From the NCBI RefSeq assembly GCF_029852145.1, contig NC_079969.1:2170001-2234000 (forward strand): a stretch of DNA of 64,000 bases. Reading direction: 5' to 3'. Numbering within the stretch: position 1 is the first letter of the stretch; each line of letters begins with the position of its first letter. The notes under the pieces are model-generated. The model ran no database searches. It was not told where the DNA came from and saw only the letters and a program-made list of their open reading frames with translations. Position numbers and translations under genes: made by a program. Positions 23,731-36,200 of this stretch are shown one piece after another. This stretch comes from Microplitis mediator. Taxonomy: Eukaryota > Arthropoda > Insecta > Hymenoptera > Braconidae.

Positions 23731-24977
23731 ATGATAGAGAAATATTTAAAATTAAAAAAAAAAACACTTGAGTGTTTGAACAAACCTTGGCGGGAAAATA
23801 TTATGCAGAAGGGTGTCCTAATACACTTGGAGATTTAATTTAAATTGCTCCAAGTGTATTGCAGCTAAAAAACGTCACTTAACTGCTATTTCCCACCAGA
23901 CGATGCCAGATGATTTTGCTCAGGAACGAGGAAGTTGTCAGCATCAGCATCAGCAACACTTTACACTACCACTGAACACTTAACACTTTACACTACCACT
24001 GAACACTTAACACTTTACACTAGCACTGAACTCTTAACACTTAACTGCACTAGAGACACTTTGCACAATTTAAATTTTACAGACACTCGACAATTTAATT
24101 AAACGATAATTATGAGCAATAAATTTTATGGATGATTCCGCGAATTAACTGCAGTACTGTTTAAATTCAAACGTAAAGAAGAATCTGGACTACTACTGGC
24201 GTCGATGATACTGACTGCCGCTATCGAACCGTCAGTTGAAACAAAGGAATCGATTTTGCGATTCATCGCCCGCCCCCACTTTAGCAAAAATTTGAACGTC
24301 GAATACAGTGACGCGAAGTGGCGCCAACAGCGCGAAATTTAAAAATTGAAATTTAATAATTTTATTAAAAATTATTTTTGTCTATAATTATATTAATTAT
24401 AAAAATTGCAGTTTGAATTTTGGCACGGAATTTCAAAATTGAACTTTAATCATTTTATTAAAATTTATTTGTATCAATAATTATATTAATTAGGGTGCAT
24501 TCACAAGAGCGAGATAATTTCCGAATCCACTTAAATTATTTTTTACACAAATCACTAAATAAAAAAAAATGAACTGTCACACATAAATGATCACTGATAA
24601 TTTTTAGACACTTTGGTATTTAAATAATAATTTACAAAAGTTTTTTACACGGGTTTTAAATCAATTAAACAAACGACAACGAACGCCAGTGGCTGGGCAC
24701 CCGAGAATACAAACGAGTTAATCGACTGTATTTTTCAAATTAATATTTTAATTACCGATTTAAATTTTATCCCAAAATGTTCATCGGGTTGTAGAAAATA
24801 TTTATAGACAAGAGTTTTTATTTATTTGTCCAAAAAAACACTTAATTTATTTATTTAATCACGAGCGCGACACGATCCGAGTTACTGCGATGGCGGCAAA
24901 ATAAAACTATACCCAGGAACACTTGCGCAGAAGTGGGGGAGGTAACAAAGACCTGCGCAGTAGAGATGCTTTTTTAA
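23731..24977. promoter_or_regulatory. Unassigned block with 27-bp repeats and 5'-UTR-like sequence
   Basis: A stem of AATACACTTGGAG facing CTCCAAGTGTATT is near 23820-23860. Three tandem copies of a 27-bp unit (ACTTTACACTACCACTGAAC core) lie at about 23958-24045. From 24100 to 24890 the sequence is less repetitive and, on the minus strand, resembles an untranslated first exon with initiator-like TCAGT near 24213. I could not connect it to coding exons. It may be a non-coding transcript or the 5' end of a gene whose coding part I did not recognise. Confidence 0.3.
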
Positions 24978-24989
24978 TGCGCATGCGCA
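24978..24989. promoter_or_regulatory. Perfect NRF-1-type palindrome
   Basis: TGCGCATGCGCA matches the NRF-1 (insect Ewg) binding consensus. It lies 450 bp upstream of the short coding start at 25428, in a CpG-containing stretch. Confidence 0.6.
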
Positions 24990-25427
24990 CAAAACTTCTA
25001 AAAGTCCGTTAGTCTCTCGCGGATTCGAATCTCTCGTAGTCGTTCTCTTTGTCGTCGGTTAAAATAATTAATTTAATTATCGCGCCGCGTAATTCAAAAT
25101 CTCCTGTACTTTTAATTAATTGATTGATTAATTATAATTAGTTTGTGATATTAATTTATGTGTGAGTGAGTGTAAATTTAAAAATTAAATTAAATTCAGT
25201 GCCGGGTTAACTCTCGTGTAATTCGACGCCATTTTGATTGTCGGAATTTCGAGGCAGAAGTAAAAGTATTCGAGTGTTGGTTTTATTTAAAATAATTTTG
25301 TCGTGATTTTCATTTTTCGGGGACTAATTAGTCGTGTTAATTATGTTTATTTAATTAAGTAAGTGTCTGTGTTTCATTTATTAAATTATGTGCCGGCGAT
25401 AGACGAGCACTTGTAGCAGAGAACAAA

Positions 25428-25439
25428 ATGGCGGGAAGA
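25428..25439 (+). CDS. Possible first coding exon (Met-Ala-Gly-Arg) of an unplaced gene
   Basis: ATGGCGGGAAGA is followed directly by GTAAGTAAAT, a strong donor. It is preceded by about 400 bp of promoter-like sequence (NRF-1 palindrome, TCTCTCGTAG region, CpG-rich spots). The start context ACAAAATGG is good. I found no downstream exon on this strand before Sec24, so either the next exon is short or distant, or this is a remnant. Treat it as a candidate only. Confidence 0.3.
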
Positions 25440-25817
25440 GTAAGTAAATTTAAAAATTTTTTAAATTTTTCTTGCATAAAAAATTACTGGATAATTAATT
25501 TTCTACAATTATTTCATTGTTTTATTTTATGAGTAATGAATTTATTTAATTTGAGTTGAAAATTAAATTTTGAGTTTTCCCGGGTGGTTTAAAAATTGGC
25601 GCGTCATTTAAAATGCTGTAGTTTAAGTTTTAATAATTTGACTATTGAAGTAAACGGTCGCTTTCTGTGGAAATTTTGTTTCTTTTTGGATTTTAAATTC
25701 AAAAATTTTGTGGATATGGTTTAGAAAAAAAAAAATTTTAATATAGAGTTATGTATTAAATACTACAGTTATTTATAAAATCACATATATTAAATTATTA
25801 TAATTTTGGATAACAAA

Positions 25818-28800
25818 TTATCCAAGAAAGTCGTAATTCGAAACGTCATCAAACTGCTGATTAGGTTGATTATTGTTGTTAATTGGTCGTACGTTCATTT
25901 GCCCTCGCGGTCCGACCATTTGTTGCTGCATTCCCAGAACTTGTTGTCTGTATTGTTGTGGATTGTGTTGCTGAAATAATAATAAATTAATTAATTTATT
26001 AATTAACATCGAATAGTGGCAGCACAATGGCAATATTAATAATCATTCTATAAATTTACCTGCTGAAGTAAATGTCGCAGCTGTAAATTACTAGCCATCG
26101 CTGGTCTCATCATTCTTTGAGCAGTCGGTTGCTGTCCAGCCATACCAGCATTTGGGTTTAATCCTCTCTGTGCTTGTTGTTGAGCCTGAAAATTAAGCAT
26201 AGAAATTTAAAAAATCTTTGATATTTTTTATCAATTTCATAAAAAATATTATAAATTACCTCAATTTGCTGCTTAAATTGCATTTCTTGCTGTTGCGCGA
26301 CCTCTAAATTTTGTTGAATCTGAAAATTAATTAATTATTAATCACCAATCATCAATAATTATTTATCATCAATGATGACCAATCAATAATCACGATCTCC
26401 GATCATGAATCATCGATCATCAATAATTATTTACTTACATTAACTTCCAACTGAGACTTGTATTGAGCTTCCTGTTGTTGAGCAGCCTCCAGAGTCTGTT
26501 TCAGCTGATGAATCTTCATCAAATTCTGCTGCCTGGCAACTTCAAAATTATTTTCATACATTTGTCTCTGCTGCTGCTGATGTCCACTGATCATACCCGC
26601 GCCTGAATTCTCAACCCCCTGCTGAGCCATCGCGCCCTGCAAGTTCATCTGACCCTGATTAGGCTGCTGGTTGGCCAGTCCCTGTTGCTGAGTAGGAACT
26701 TGGGTGATCTGGCCACCTCCCATAGTCATGGTATTGGTCTGCGACATCATGATTCCTCCCTGAGAAACGATACCTCCCGCGGGCGGCATCTGCGGCGGAA
26801 TGCTCGTAGCAGTCGAAGGTCCACTTGGACCTCCAGCAGTTGGCGGGAAAATCTGCCCTCTAGAGGCAGCTTGATTAGACTTTTGATGCTGAATAACTTT
26901 TCTAAGCCTATCAACAAACGCCGTCTGATCATTAGGAATAAATCCTAAGTATGCTCGTTTTTCAGCCGTGTAAAGTAAAATCAGAACTTTAAATTCACAC
27001 GCCGGTACAGCCGGAGCAGATGTAAAATGAACGCAACCCGCGAATCCTGTGCTCATAATTTTAGTCAAAGATTCCAAAGCCTCACAAGGTGTCGGATGGA
27101 ACAAAACGCTCCTTGAGTTTTTCAAATACGCGCCGCCTATGCTACCAATCAGCTGCTTGGGCATCAGCTGCATTATCAATTTATGCGGCCAGGAATCAGC
27201 TTTCAATTCCGGCTCGCTGTCCTTAGCATTAGCAGACACTTGACACGGAACCTGACGGGTCTGCTTCTGGGCGTCTGATGGATTTTTGGCCTTTTCCAGC
27301 CACTCGAGTACTCCCTGCCAAATAGGAGGCCGCTCTCTGGTCGTGACCTGTCCAGCACCAGCCGCCACAGGCTGATGCTGAGGTGCTGCTGCAGTGGTCT
27401 GCGTAACCGTCTGCTGAACTGGAGTTGGTCCAGAAGTTCCAGTGGAACTGACAGCAGTCATCGGTGCGATTTGCATCGTCTGCTGCTGTAACTGTTGCTG
27501 CTGTTGCTGCTGCAGCTGCATGTTGCGAATTTGTTGTTGTTGCTGGGGGGTAAGCTGGGCCTGCTGGTTCTGCTGAGGAGCCTGAGGTGCCGGGGCACTG
27601 GGTTGCATTCCATTGGCTTCCATACGTTGGTTGAAGGGAACATTGATACCCGTCAGGGCTGTCGGTGGCTGCGTCAACTGGGCGATCAAGGCGCTGCCCT
27701 GATTGTTAGACTGGACAGTGGCCCCGGGGGCGATGAATGGAGTCCGCCATCTTGATTGTTGCGCGCGAGCTGGGTGATAATTCGGCGGAGCTGTTATTTG
27801 AGGATTGAACACTGGCCGGCCAGGATTCATAGGAACTGTCATGGCTGGAGCTGCCCCATGATTGACCCCGATGTTTATCGGAGTCGCGTTTCTGAACGCA
27901 GAGTTCTGTGGCACTGGGGGCTGGGGGATGTTTGCGTTGGGTTGATTTGTGTTGGGACTGTCGTGGGCCGGAACTGGACTCGAGGGAATCTGGACTGTGC
28001 TTGCAGCTGCCGCATGGACTGGAGTTACGTTTGTTGGGGTCACGGGTCGCTCTTTCAGGTTGTAGTTGTGAAGGAGTACGAGATTGCGAGGGTCTTTGGC
28101 GTAGTTCTTCGTCTGCGAGCTTTGGAGATCACCCCCGGCGAGCTCGAATAGTTTGAAGAACTCGGGTATTTTTCGGGGAGAGACTATCGAGAGGTTGATG
28201 TTGCGTTTTTGGAAGAGCGGCGGGAGGGATTCGATTGTGCAGCCGAGAAATTTGTAGGATTCTTGGACGGAGATCTGATAAGGGGGCGAGTTGCAGACGA
28301 GGATGCAGTGCTTTTGAGATGCGGTGCTGGGCTCTCGTTCCAGCTGGAGGTCTTCGAAGCACACCAGAGCTGTTGCGAGACCTTCTGCTATATTTGCGTG
28401 AGATTCTCCGCGGCCACCGACCATTCTGTAGAAAAATATTTATTTAGTTTGAGTAAATTCGATATGTTAGTTTGATATATCGGAATTTTAATTTATAAAT
28501 CAATATATTGAAATTTAAATTCATAAATCGGTCCATTGCAATTTGAATTCATAAATCGATGTCATGAAATTGGAATTCATAAATCGATCCATCGCAATTT
28601 GAATTCATAAATCGATACATCATACAAAATTTTAAACTAAGAGGAAATTGTAATAAATAAATCGATGTATAGAAACATGATTCGTACATTCGTACACACA
28701 TACACTCGGACATCATCGTGAAATCAACCAGAATAGCTTCCTAGGACCTCAAAACGTCAAGATTTGATAGAAATTCGATTTTTGAAAATCGGACCGGAAC

Positions 28801-31605
28801 CAATAACTCCGAATTTTTGAAAATTTCCAACTTTTTAGCGGTTGAATCTCACAGCCGATGTAATCCTGGTGGAAATTTTTCGGAATTTTCTCTGAAAAAC
28901 TCAGTTCTAAAGTTCTAAAGACTTTTTCAGAGTTTTTCAGAGAATATTCCGAAAAATTTCCACCAGGGAAGGAATGACATGATTAGGTCACTACTATCTG
29001 ATAGAAAACTTAATGAAGTTTCCAGTTACTATTATGAAAACTACCGTGGTTCTGATATTTTTCAGACCATCTGTTTTTTTTTATGATCCTGAAGTTAGCA
29101 GACAATTCAAAATTTTTGGATTTTTTTTTTAACAATTAAATTTAAAGAAAAAAAAAAAACTAAAAATATGCACATGTAGAGAATTTAAAAAACTACAGGT
29201 GCAATTTTTTCAAATATATTTTTTCTTCTGGTTTATCGTCTAAAAAAAAATCTAAAAATTATTAGACGTCTGCTAACTTCAGTATCATTTTTTTTTAAAT
29301 GATCGGTCCTGAACATTCATCATTTGTCATCAATAAGTACTTGATTTTCTTAGCTAATAAATCAGAAGCTTATCTACATTAATCAGGTATTTTTCTGATG
29401 GGTACACAGTTGAATAGTAATCAATCGGACATCATAAAGGATTTTTTTAGTAGGCACCAGAACATGATCCTGAAGTTAGCAGACCTTTAAAAATTTTTGA
29501 ATTTTCGTATTTCAATAAATCAATTGTAAAAAAATAAAATAAAAATATGCACATGTAGAAAATTTTAAAAACTACAGGTGCAATTTTTTCAAATATTTTT
29601 TTTTAATCTTCTATCGTCTAAAAAAAAATCCAAAAATTATTAGACGTCTGCTAACTTCAGTACCATAATAGAACAGTCTGCAATAATTTTTGTATGCAAT
29701 TAGAATATATAGTTTTTATTTTTGAAGGCAATTAAGTTTGGTAGGCAACTGAGCAGTAAGAAAATGAGCGGTATGCATTTATTATGTACGAAAAAATATT
29801 GTAGGCATTTCCCTGATTAAACAACTTAATGCGATCGAATTAAACAGAATTGAATTTTTAATTCTATTTAATTCAGATAAATTCTGTTAATTCGGTACTC
29901 AACTTAAAAATGAATTCTGTCTAATTCGGCAGAAAAACCAGAATTCGTCCGAATTAAAACGAATTTAAATAATTCTATTCCGTTTAATTCCGATTAATTC
30001 AAAAATAATTCTCCAATTTCTGGTACTGAGTCCGAATTAAACTGAATTGAAACGAATTTGAAATTTTTAAATCCGTTTTATTCTGTTTAATTCAAATTCA
30101 AATTTTCAATTCAGTCGAATTCTGTTTTGCAGAATTCGACAGAATTAAACAGAATTCAATTTTTAATTCTATTTAATTCAGATAAATTCTGTTCATTCGG
30201 TACTCAACTTAAAAATGAATTCTGTCTAATTCGGCAGGAAAACCAGAATTCGTCTGAATTAAAATGAATTTAAAAAATTCTATTCGGTTTAATTCCGATT
30301 AATTCGAAAATAATTCTCCAATTTCTGGTTCTGCATCCGAATTAAACTGAATTGAAACGAATTTGAAATTTTAAAATCCGTTTTATTCTGTTTAATTCAA
30401 ATTCAAATTTTCAATTCAGTTGAATTCTGTTTTACAGAATCCGACAGAATAAAACAAAATTAAAATTTTTAATTCGGTCAAATTCAGTTATTTAATCAGG
30501 GACATCATAAAATATTTTTTTACTACGCAATAGAACAGTCTGCAATAATTTTTTTATGCAATTAGAATATATAGTTTTTATTTTTGTAGGCAATAAAGTT
30601 TGGTAGGCAACCCTGATTAAAAAAGTGAATTGAAAAGTATTGAAAAAGATGAGGAATGAATCCTTTCGAATACTTTCTATACCCCAAGGTTTTCATTTTG
30701 ACATAAAATGAATACTTTTCAATCCCAAAATAATAAAAGAATTTCTGAACTTCCGAGGAATTGAAAAAGATTCAAATGAATTGATATTTTTAATCTTTCT
30801 GAATCCTTCTCAATACCTAAATAATTTCACATTTCGGATCAAGTGTGGGATTGAAAAAGATTGAAATGAATTGAAATTTTTAATCTTTCCGAATCCTTCT
30901 CAATACCTTAATAATCCGACATTTCGGATCAAGTGTGGGATTGAAAAAGATTGAAATGAATTGAAATTTTTGAATTTTTCCGAATCCTTCTCAATACCAA
31001 AATAATTCCATATTGGAAGGTATTGAAATGATGAAAGATTGAATTCTTTTCAATACTTTCGAATTCCACTTTGGAGTTGGAAAGTATTCAAACGATCGAA
31101 ATTTCAATTCCATTCAATACTTTCCAAAACCGCCGAGGGATTGGAAAGAATTGAAATAATTTTCAATACTTTTCAATTCACTTTTTTAATCAGGGAACTG
31201 ATGCCTTCCCAGTGTCTGCTACTCCAGTCTCATTACATCGAATCATACGGGTTCGATATTTTTAATTACTGCCATTATTTAAAAAATAATAATAAAAAAA
31301 AAAAATACATACTCTAAATTATCTAGTCGTTGCAATAATTTATGGGGATTCGAGTACGGGCCAAATGTGTCAGTGCACGGTCTCGGTAAACAATCAGCAG
31401 CATGATAGATAACGATTCCATACCGCGTCGTGCTATTTTCTGTAACGTATTCCCGATCTTCAATGTTACCCTGGTTGAAGTACTCCAATGTCGGTATTAA
31501 ATAATTTGTCTTCAAGTCATTAAAATATGCGCCATTGGCTGCGGTCCCTTCTATCACAAAAATAACGTCCGCTTGCATCCCATGTTCTGTTGCATTTACG
31601 ACCAT
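25818..31605 (-). CDS. MED25: Mediator subunit MED25, tandem copy 1
   Basis: Five exons: 31313-31605, 26439-28425, 26260-26319, 26060-26185 and 25818-25970; 2619 nt, 872 residues, all junctions in phase. The N-terminal VWA-like domain (residues 1 to about 225; ADVIFVIEGTAANG, then CNSPPYQ and NLSIVSPRKIPEFF) docks MED25 on Mediator. A Pro/Gln-rich linker follows, then ACID/PTOV at about 466-613 (IWQGVLEW, KLIMQLMPKQL, GFAGCVHF, LILLYTAEKRAYLGFIP). ACID binds activator domains. The tail is Gln/Met-rich and ends DDVSNYDFLG. Intron 1 is 2.9 kb and carries several insertions not seen in the other copies. It lies head-to-tail with copies 2 and 3. Confidence 0.95.
29083..29288. mobile_element. Family-1 MITE, intact copy (206 bp)
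   Basis: It opens ATGATCCTGAAGTTAGCAGA and closes TCTGCTAACTTCAGTATCAT, terminal inverted repeats of about 20 bp. Inside, a second inverted pair ATGTAGAGAATT / CTACAGGTGCAA divides it into four blocks. Confidence 0.85.
29464..29666. mobile_element. Family-1 MITE, intact copy (203 bp)
   Basis: It has the same architecture as the copy at 29083, opening ATGATCCTGAAGTTAGCAGA and closing TCTGCTAACTTCAGTACCAT, with the internal ATGTAGAAAAT / CTACAGGTGCA pair. Confidence 0.85.
29811..30501. mobile_element. 691-bp GAATT-rich element with CCCTGATTAA ends
   Basis: It begins CCCTGATTAAAC and ends TTTAATCAGGG. The interior is made almost entirely of AATTC/GAATT words. A unit of nearly 300 bp is present twice in tandem (AATTCGGTACTCAACTT-like sequence near 29890 and again near 30195). 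There are no coding frames. Confidence 0.75.
30611..31195. mobile_element. 585-bp fold-back element with CCCTGATTAA ends
   Basis: The left end CCCTGATTAAAAAAGTGAAT is mirrored by the right end ATTCACTTTTTTAATCAGGG. The interior repeats GATTGAAATGAATTGAAATT and CCTTCTCAATACC. The flank GGTAGGCAA matches an uninterrupted GGTAGGCAACTGA at about 29742, suggesting an insertion with a 2-3 bp target duplication. Confidence 0.75.
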
Positions 31606-33223
31606 TTTATTATTTATTTCAATTCTTTATCACAACAAATTAAATTTCAAACATTAAATTTGAAAAACAAAATTACATATATTTTTAACCAACACAGTTT
31701 TCACTATTTCAAATATATATTATATATATATTTATTTATTTATTTATGAGTGTGAATGTAGCAGACATGCGGACGACAATCGAAAAATTCAACAATCGAT
31801 ATCTCTGCGAAAGAACGATATGAGAATTTTTTATAGCCGGGAATATATTCGTATTTTCGTTATCTTTACACGCGTTTTATTTTTTTTTTCTTACGTTTTT
31901 TTGGAGCTTTAATTTTTAAAATAAAACTTTAATGAACATTTTCAGAAATATATATCAACATAAATATATCAAATTAACGTTTGTATTGGCGCTATATTCA
32001 AACTGGCGCAGTTTAATTTTTTGAATAATTTTAATATTGAAGTAAATGGTCACTTTCTGTGAAAATTTTTAACTTCCCGCTAAGAAAATCGACGATTTTC
32101 GAAAAATTGGGAAGTTATTGTTTTCACCCCGATTTGCGAAAATCGAAATTTCATCAGATGTCGACGTTCTGAGGTCCTAGGATCCTATTCTGAATATTTT
32201 CAGAATGATGTCCGAGTGTCTGTATGTAATAGACCAGTTCAAAAAAATCGACTATTTTTTTTTTCAAAACCCACAGTGAAATATCTTCCTAGTCATGAAA
32301 AAAGAAGCCTGTGAAAACGGGAGCTCTTAATATCAATTTTGAAAGATCGCTCATCGTAAATTTCTATTTTACGTTTAAATAACATGGAAAAAAAAACTTT
32401 TTTAGTTTGGAATTTTTCACCTTGGCAATGGCTGATTGTACGAATAAGCCCAGCATATATTTTTGTAGAGAATTTAACGCTCTACAAAAAAGTCTCTTAT
32501 CATTTTTCGACAAATTCATCTGTTCAAAAGTTATTGGAGCTTGAAGTCAAGTAAGAGTAAATTTTGATATCTTTTTACTTTTCCGGCAATACTATCATAC
32601 TTATTATAAAATGTCATTAAATCATTTTTGTAGACAATTTTATTTTCTACAAATTATTATTGATAAATTTTTTTCAAATTCTGCATGTTTTTTAGTTATT
32701 TCCATTTTAATGCCAAGCTCTTAAAATCGATCAGAACACTATTTTTTTAGGAGCTTGGCATTAAAATGGAAATAACTAGAAAAAAATGCAGAATTTTAAA
32801 AAAATTTATCAATAATAATTTGTAGAAAATAAAATTGTCTACAAAAATGATTTAATGACATTTTATAATAAGTATGATAGTTTTGCCGGAAAAGTAAAAA
32901 GATATCAAAATTTACTCTTACTTGACTTCAAGCTCCAATAACTTTAGAACAGATGAATTTGTCGAAAAATGATAAGAGACTTTTTTTGTAGAGCGTTAAA
33001 TTAACAATTGCACACAAAAGTATTTTCAAGCTCGAAAACAGCGGGAAGTTTTGGGGCTGGCCCGCAGGGTCAACCGATAGACAAATTTTTTCTTTGGATT
33101 TTAAATGCAAAAAATTAGCGGGTATGATTTTAAAAAAATTATTTAAATATCGAGTTATTTATTCAATATTATACTTATTTACAAAATAACATTTATTAAG
33201 TTATTATAATTTTGAATAACAAA
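31606..33223. repeat. Spacer between MED25 copies 1 and 2, with inserted element
   Basis: From about 31700 (TATATTTATTTATTTATTTA, then GAGTGTGAATGTAGCAGACA) the spacer parallels 38850-40004 beside copy 3. At about 32075 an element starts with AACTTCCCGCTAAG and ends near 33055 with AGCGGGAAGTTT. It interrupts sequence that is continuous beside copy 1 (25640-25720). Inside it sits a 250-bp inverted repeat (32471-33002). No gene is present. Confidence 0.75.
32471..33002. repeat. Long inverted repeat, ~250-bp arms, 30-nt loop
   Basis: The left arm is 32471-32720 and the right arm 32751-33002, about 95% complementary. The outer end AATTTAACGCTCTAC pairs with GTAGAGCGTTAAATT, and the inner TGCCAAGCTC pairs with GAGCTTGGCA. 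The ends carry the window's hairpin motif. It would form a long perfect-looking stem in RNA. Confidence 0.88.
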
Positions 33224-36200
33224 TTATCTATTATAGTCGTAATTTGGTACGTCATCAAACTGCTGATTTGGTTGATTATTGTTGTTAATTGGCCGTACGT
33301 TCATTTGCCCTCGAGGTGCGACCATTTGTTGCTGCATTCCCAGAACTTGTTGTCTGTATTGTTGTGGATTGTGTTGCTAAAATGATAATAAATTAATTAA
33401 TTTATTAATTAGCATTGAATAGTAGCAGCACAACGGCAATATTAATAATCATTCTATAAATTACCTGCTGAAGTAAATGACGCAGCTGTAAATTACTAGC
33501 CATCGCTGGTCTCATCATTCTTTGAGCAGTCGGTTGCAGTCCAGCCATACCAGCATTTGGGTTTAGTCCTCTCTGTGCTTGTTGTTGAGCCTGAAAATTA
33601 AGCATAGAAATTTAAAAAATCTTTGATAATTTTAATCAATTTCATAAAAAATATTATAAATTACCTCAATTTGCTGCTTAAATTGCATTTCTTGCTGTTG
33701 CGCGACCTCTAAATTTTGTTGAATCTGAAAATTAATTAATTATAAATGACCAATCATCAATAATTATTTATCACCAATGATGACCAATCAACAATCACGA
33801 TCTCCGATCATGGATCATCGATCATCAATAATTATTTACTTACATTAACTCCAAACTGAGACTTGTATTGAGCTTCCTGTTGTTGAGCAGCCTCCAGAGT
33901 CTGTCTCAGCTGATGAATCTTCATCAAATTCTGCTGCCTGGCAGCATCAAAATTATTTTCATACATTTGTCTCTGCTGCTGCTGATGTCCACTGATCATA
34001 CCCGCGCCTGAATTCTCAACCCCCTGCTGAGCCATCGCGCCCTGCAAGTTCATCTGACCCTGATTAGGCTGCTGGTTGGCCAGTCCCTGTTGCTGAGTAG
34101 GAACTTGGGTGATCTGGCCACCTCCCATAGTCATGGTATTGGTCTGCGACATCATGATTCCTCCCTGAGAAACGATACCTCCCGCGGGCGGCATCTGCGG
34201 CGGAATACTCGTAGCAGTCGAAGGTCCACTTGGACCTCCAGTAGTTGGCGGGAAAATCTGCCCTCTAGAGGCAGCTTGATTAGATTTTTGATGCTGAATA
34301 ACTTTTCTAAGCCTATCAACAAACGCCGCCTGATCATTAGGAATAAATCCTAAGTATGCTCGTTTTTCAGCCGAGTAAAGTAAAATCAAAACTATAATTT
34401 CACACGCCGCCGAAGCCGCCGATGAGAAATGAACGCAACCTGCGAATCCTGAGCTCAGAACTTTAGTCAAAGAATCCAAATCCTCAGAAGGTGTTGGATG
34501 GAACACAACGCTCCTTGAGTTTTTCAAATAAGCGCCGCCTATGCTACCAATCATCTGCTTGGGCATCAGCTGCACTATCAATTTATGCGGCCAGGAATCA
34601 GCTTTCAATTCCGGTTCGTTGTCCTTAACATGAGCAGACACTTGACACAGAACCTGACGGATCTGCTTCTGGGTGTCCGTTGGATTCTTGGCCTTTTCAT
34701 GCCACTCGAGTACTCCCTGCCAAATAGCAGGCCGCTCTCTGGTCGTGACCTGTCCAGCACCAGCCGCCACAGGCTGATGCTGAGACGCTGCTGCGGTGGT
34801 CTGCGTAACCGTCTGCTGAACTGGAGTTGGTCCAGAAGTTCCAGTGGAACTGACAGCAGTCATCGGTGCGATTTGCATCGTCTGCTGCTGTAACTGTTGC
34901 TGCTGTTGTTGCTGAAGATACATGTTGCGAATTTGTTGCTGTTGCTGGGGGGTAAGCTGGGCCTGCTGGTTCTGCTGAGGAGCCTGAGGTGCCGGGGCAC
35001 TGGGTTGCATTCCATTGGCTTCCATACGTTGGTTGAAGGGAACATTGATACCCGTCAGGGCTGTCGGTGGCTGCGTCAACTGGGCAATCAAGGCGCTGCC
35101 TTGATTGTTAGACTGGACAGTGGCTCCGGGGGCGATGAATGGAGTCCGCCATCTTGGTTGTTGCGCGCGAGCTGGGTGATAATTCGGCGGAGCTGTTATT
35201 TGAGGATTGAACACTGGCCGGCCAGGATTCATAGGAACTGTCATGGCTGGAGCTGCCCCATGATTGACCCCGATGTTTATCGGAGTCGCGTTTCTGAACG
35301 CAGAGTTCTGTGGCACTGGGGGCTGGGGGATGTTTGCGTTGGGTTGATTTGTGTTGGGACTGTCGTGGGCCGGAACTGGACTCGAGGGAATCTGGACTGT
35401 GTTTGCAGCTGCAGTATGGACTGGAGTTACGTTTGTTTGGTTCTCGGCTCGCTCTCTCAGGTTGTAGTTGTGAAGGAGTACGAGATTGCGAGGGTCTTTG
35501 GCGTAGTTCTTTATCTGCGAGCTTTGGGGATCACCCATGGCGAGCTCGAATAGTTTGAAGAACTCGGGAATTTTTCGGGGAGAGACTATCGAGAGGTTGA
35601 TGTTGCGTTTTTGGAAGAGCGGCGGGAGGGATTCGATTGTGCAGCCGAGGAATTTGTAGGATTCTTGGACGGAGATCTGATAAGGGGGCGAGTTGCAGAC
35701 GAGGATGCAGTGCTTTTGAGATGCGGTGCTGGGCTCTCGTTCCAGTTGGAGGTCTTCGAAGCACACCAGAGCTGTTGCGAGACCTTCTGCTATATTTGCG
35801 TGAGATTCGCTGCGGCCGCCGACCATTCTGTAGAAAAATATTTATTTAGTTTCAGTGAATTCAATATTTTAGTTTGATGTATCGATTTATTAAAGGAAAA
35901 ATCGATAAGTCAAAATTGAAATTTAATAACTAGAATAGGATTTTGAAATAAGTATAAATCGATTTATTGAAACCTCGAGATATTAAAGATCGATATATCG
36001 AATCGGTGAAATTTTTTTTTTGATACATCGAAATTTGAATCTGAATCTATAAAAATTTGAGTTAATACATGGGAATCAAAATCAACAAAACGATACATCG
36101 AAGTATGATTCGATAGCTCGAAATTAATGAATCGATATATCGAATGACAAAAATTGATTTTTATAAAATTGAAATCAAGTAATAAATCGATATTTTGAAA

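Larger units (their letters stand above)
28426..31312. mobile_element. Intron 1 of MED25 copy 1: remnants and MITEs
   Basis: 28430-28680 repeats CATAAATCGAT-like words. 28680-28800 is the reverse complement of part of the 3'-flank element seen at 32075 and 39186 (CTAGGACCTCAAAACGTC). A hairpin pairs 28865-28910 with 28930-28977 (CCTGGTGGAAATTTTTCGGA against its complement). Two family-1 MITEs and two larger CCCTGATTAA elements follow, annotated separately. A block around 29690-29760 recurs at 30535-30605. Confidence 0.7.

Noticed and set aside
24305..24330. TGGCGCCAAC resembling an LTR primer binding site
   Set aside because: No long terminal repeats or retroviral-type frames flank it.
25015..25040. 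tRNA B-box-like GGATTCGAATC
   Set aside because: No acceptor stem, A box or cloverleaf can be drawn around it.
27495..28475. Several + strand frames over MED25 exon 2, repeated in the other two copies
   Set aside because: Antisense shadows of GC-richer coding sequence; they recur only because the genes are duplicated.
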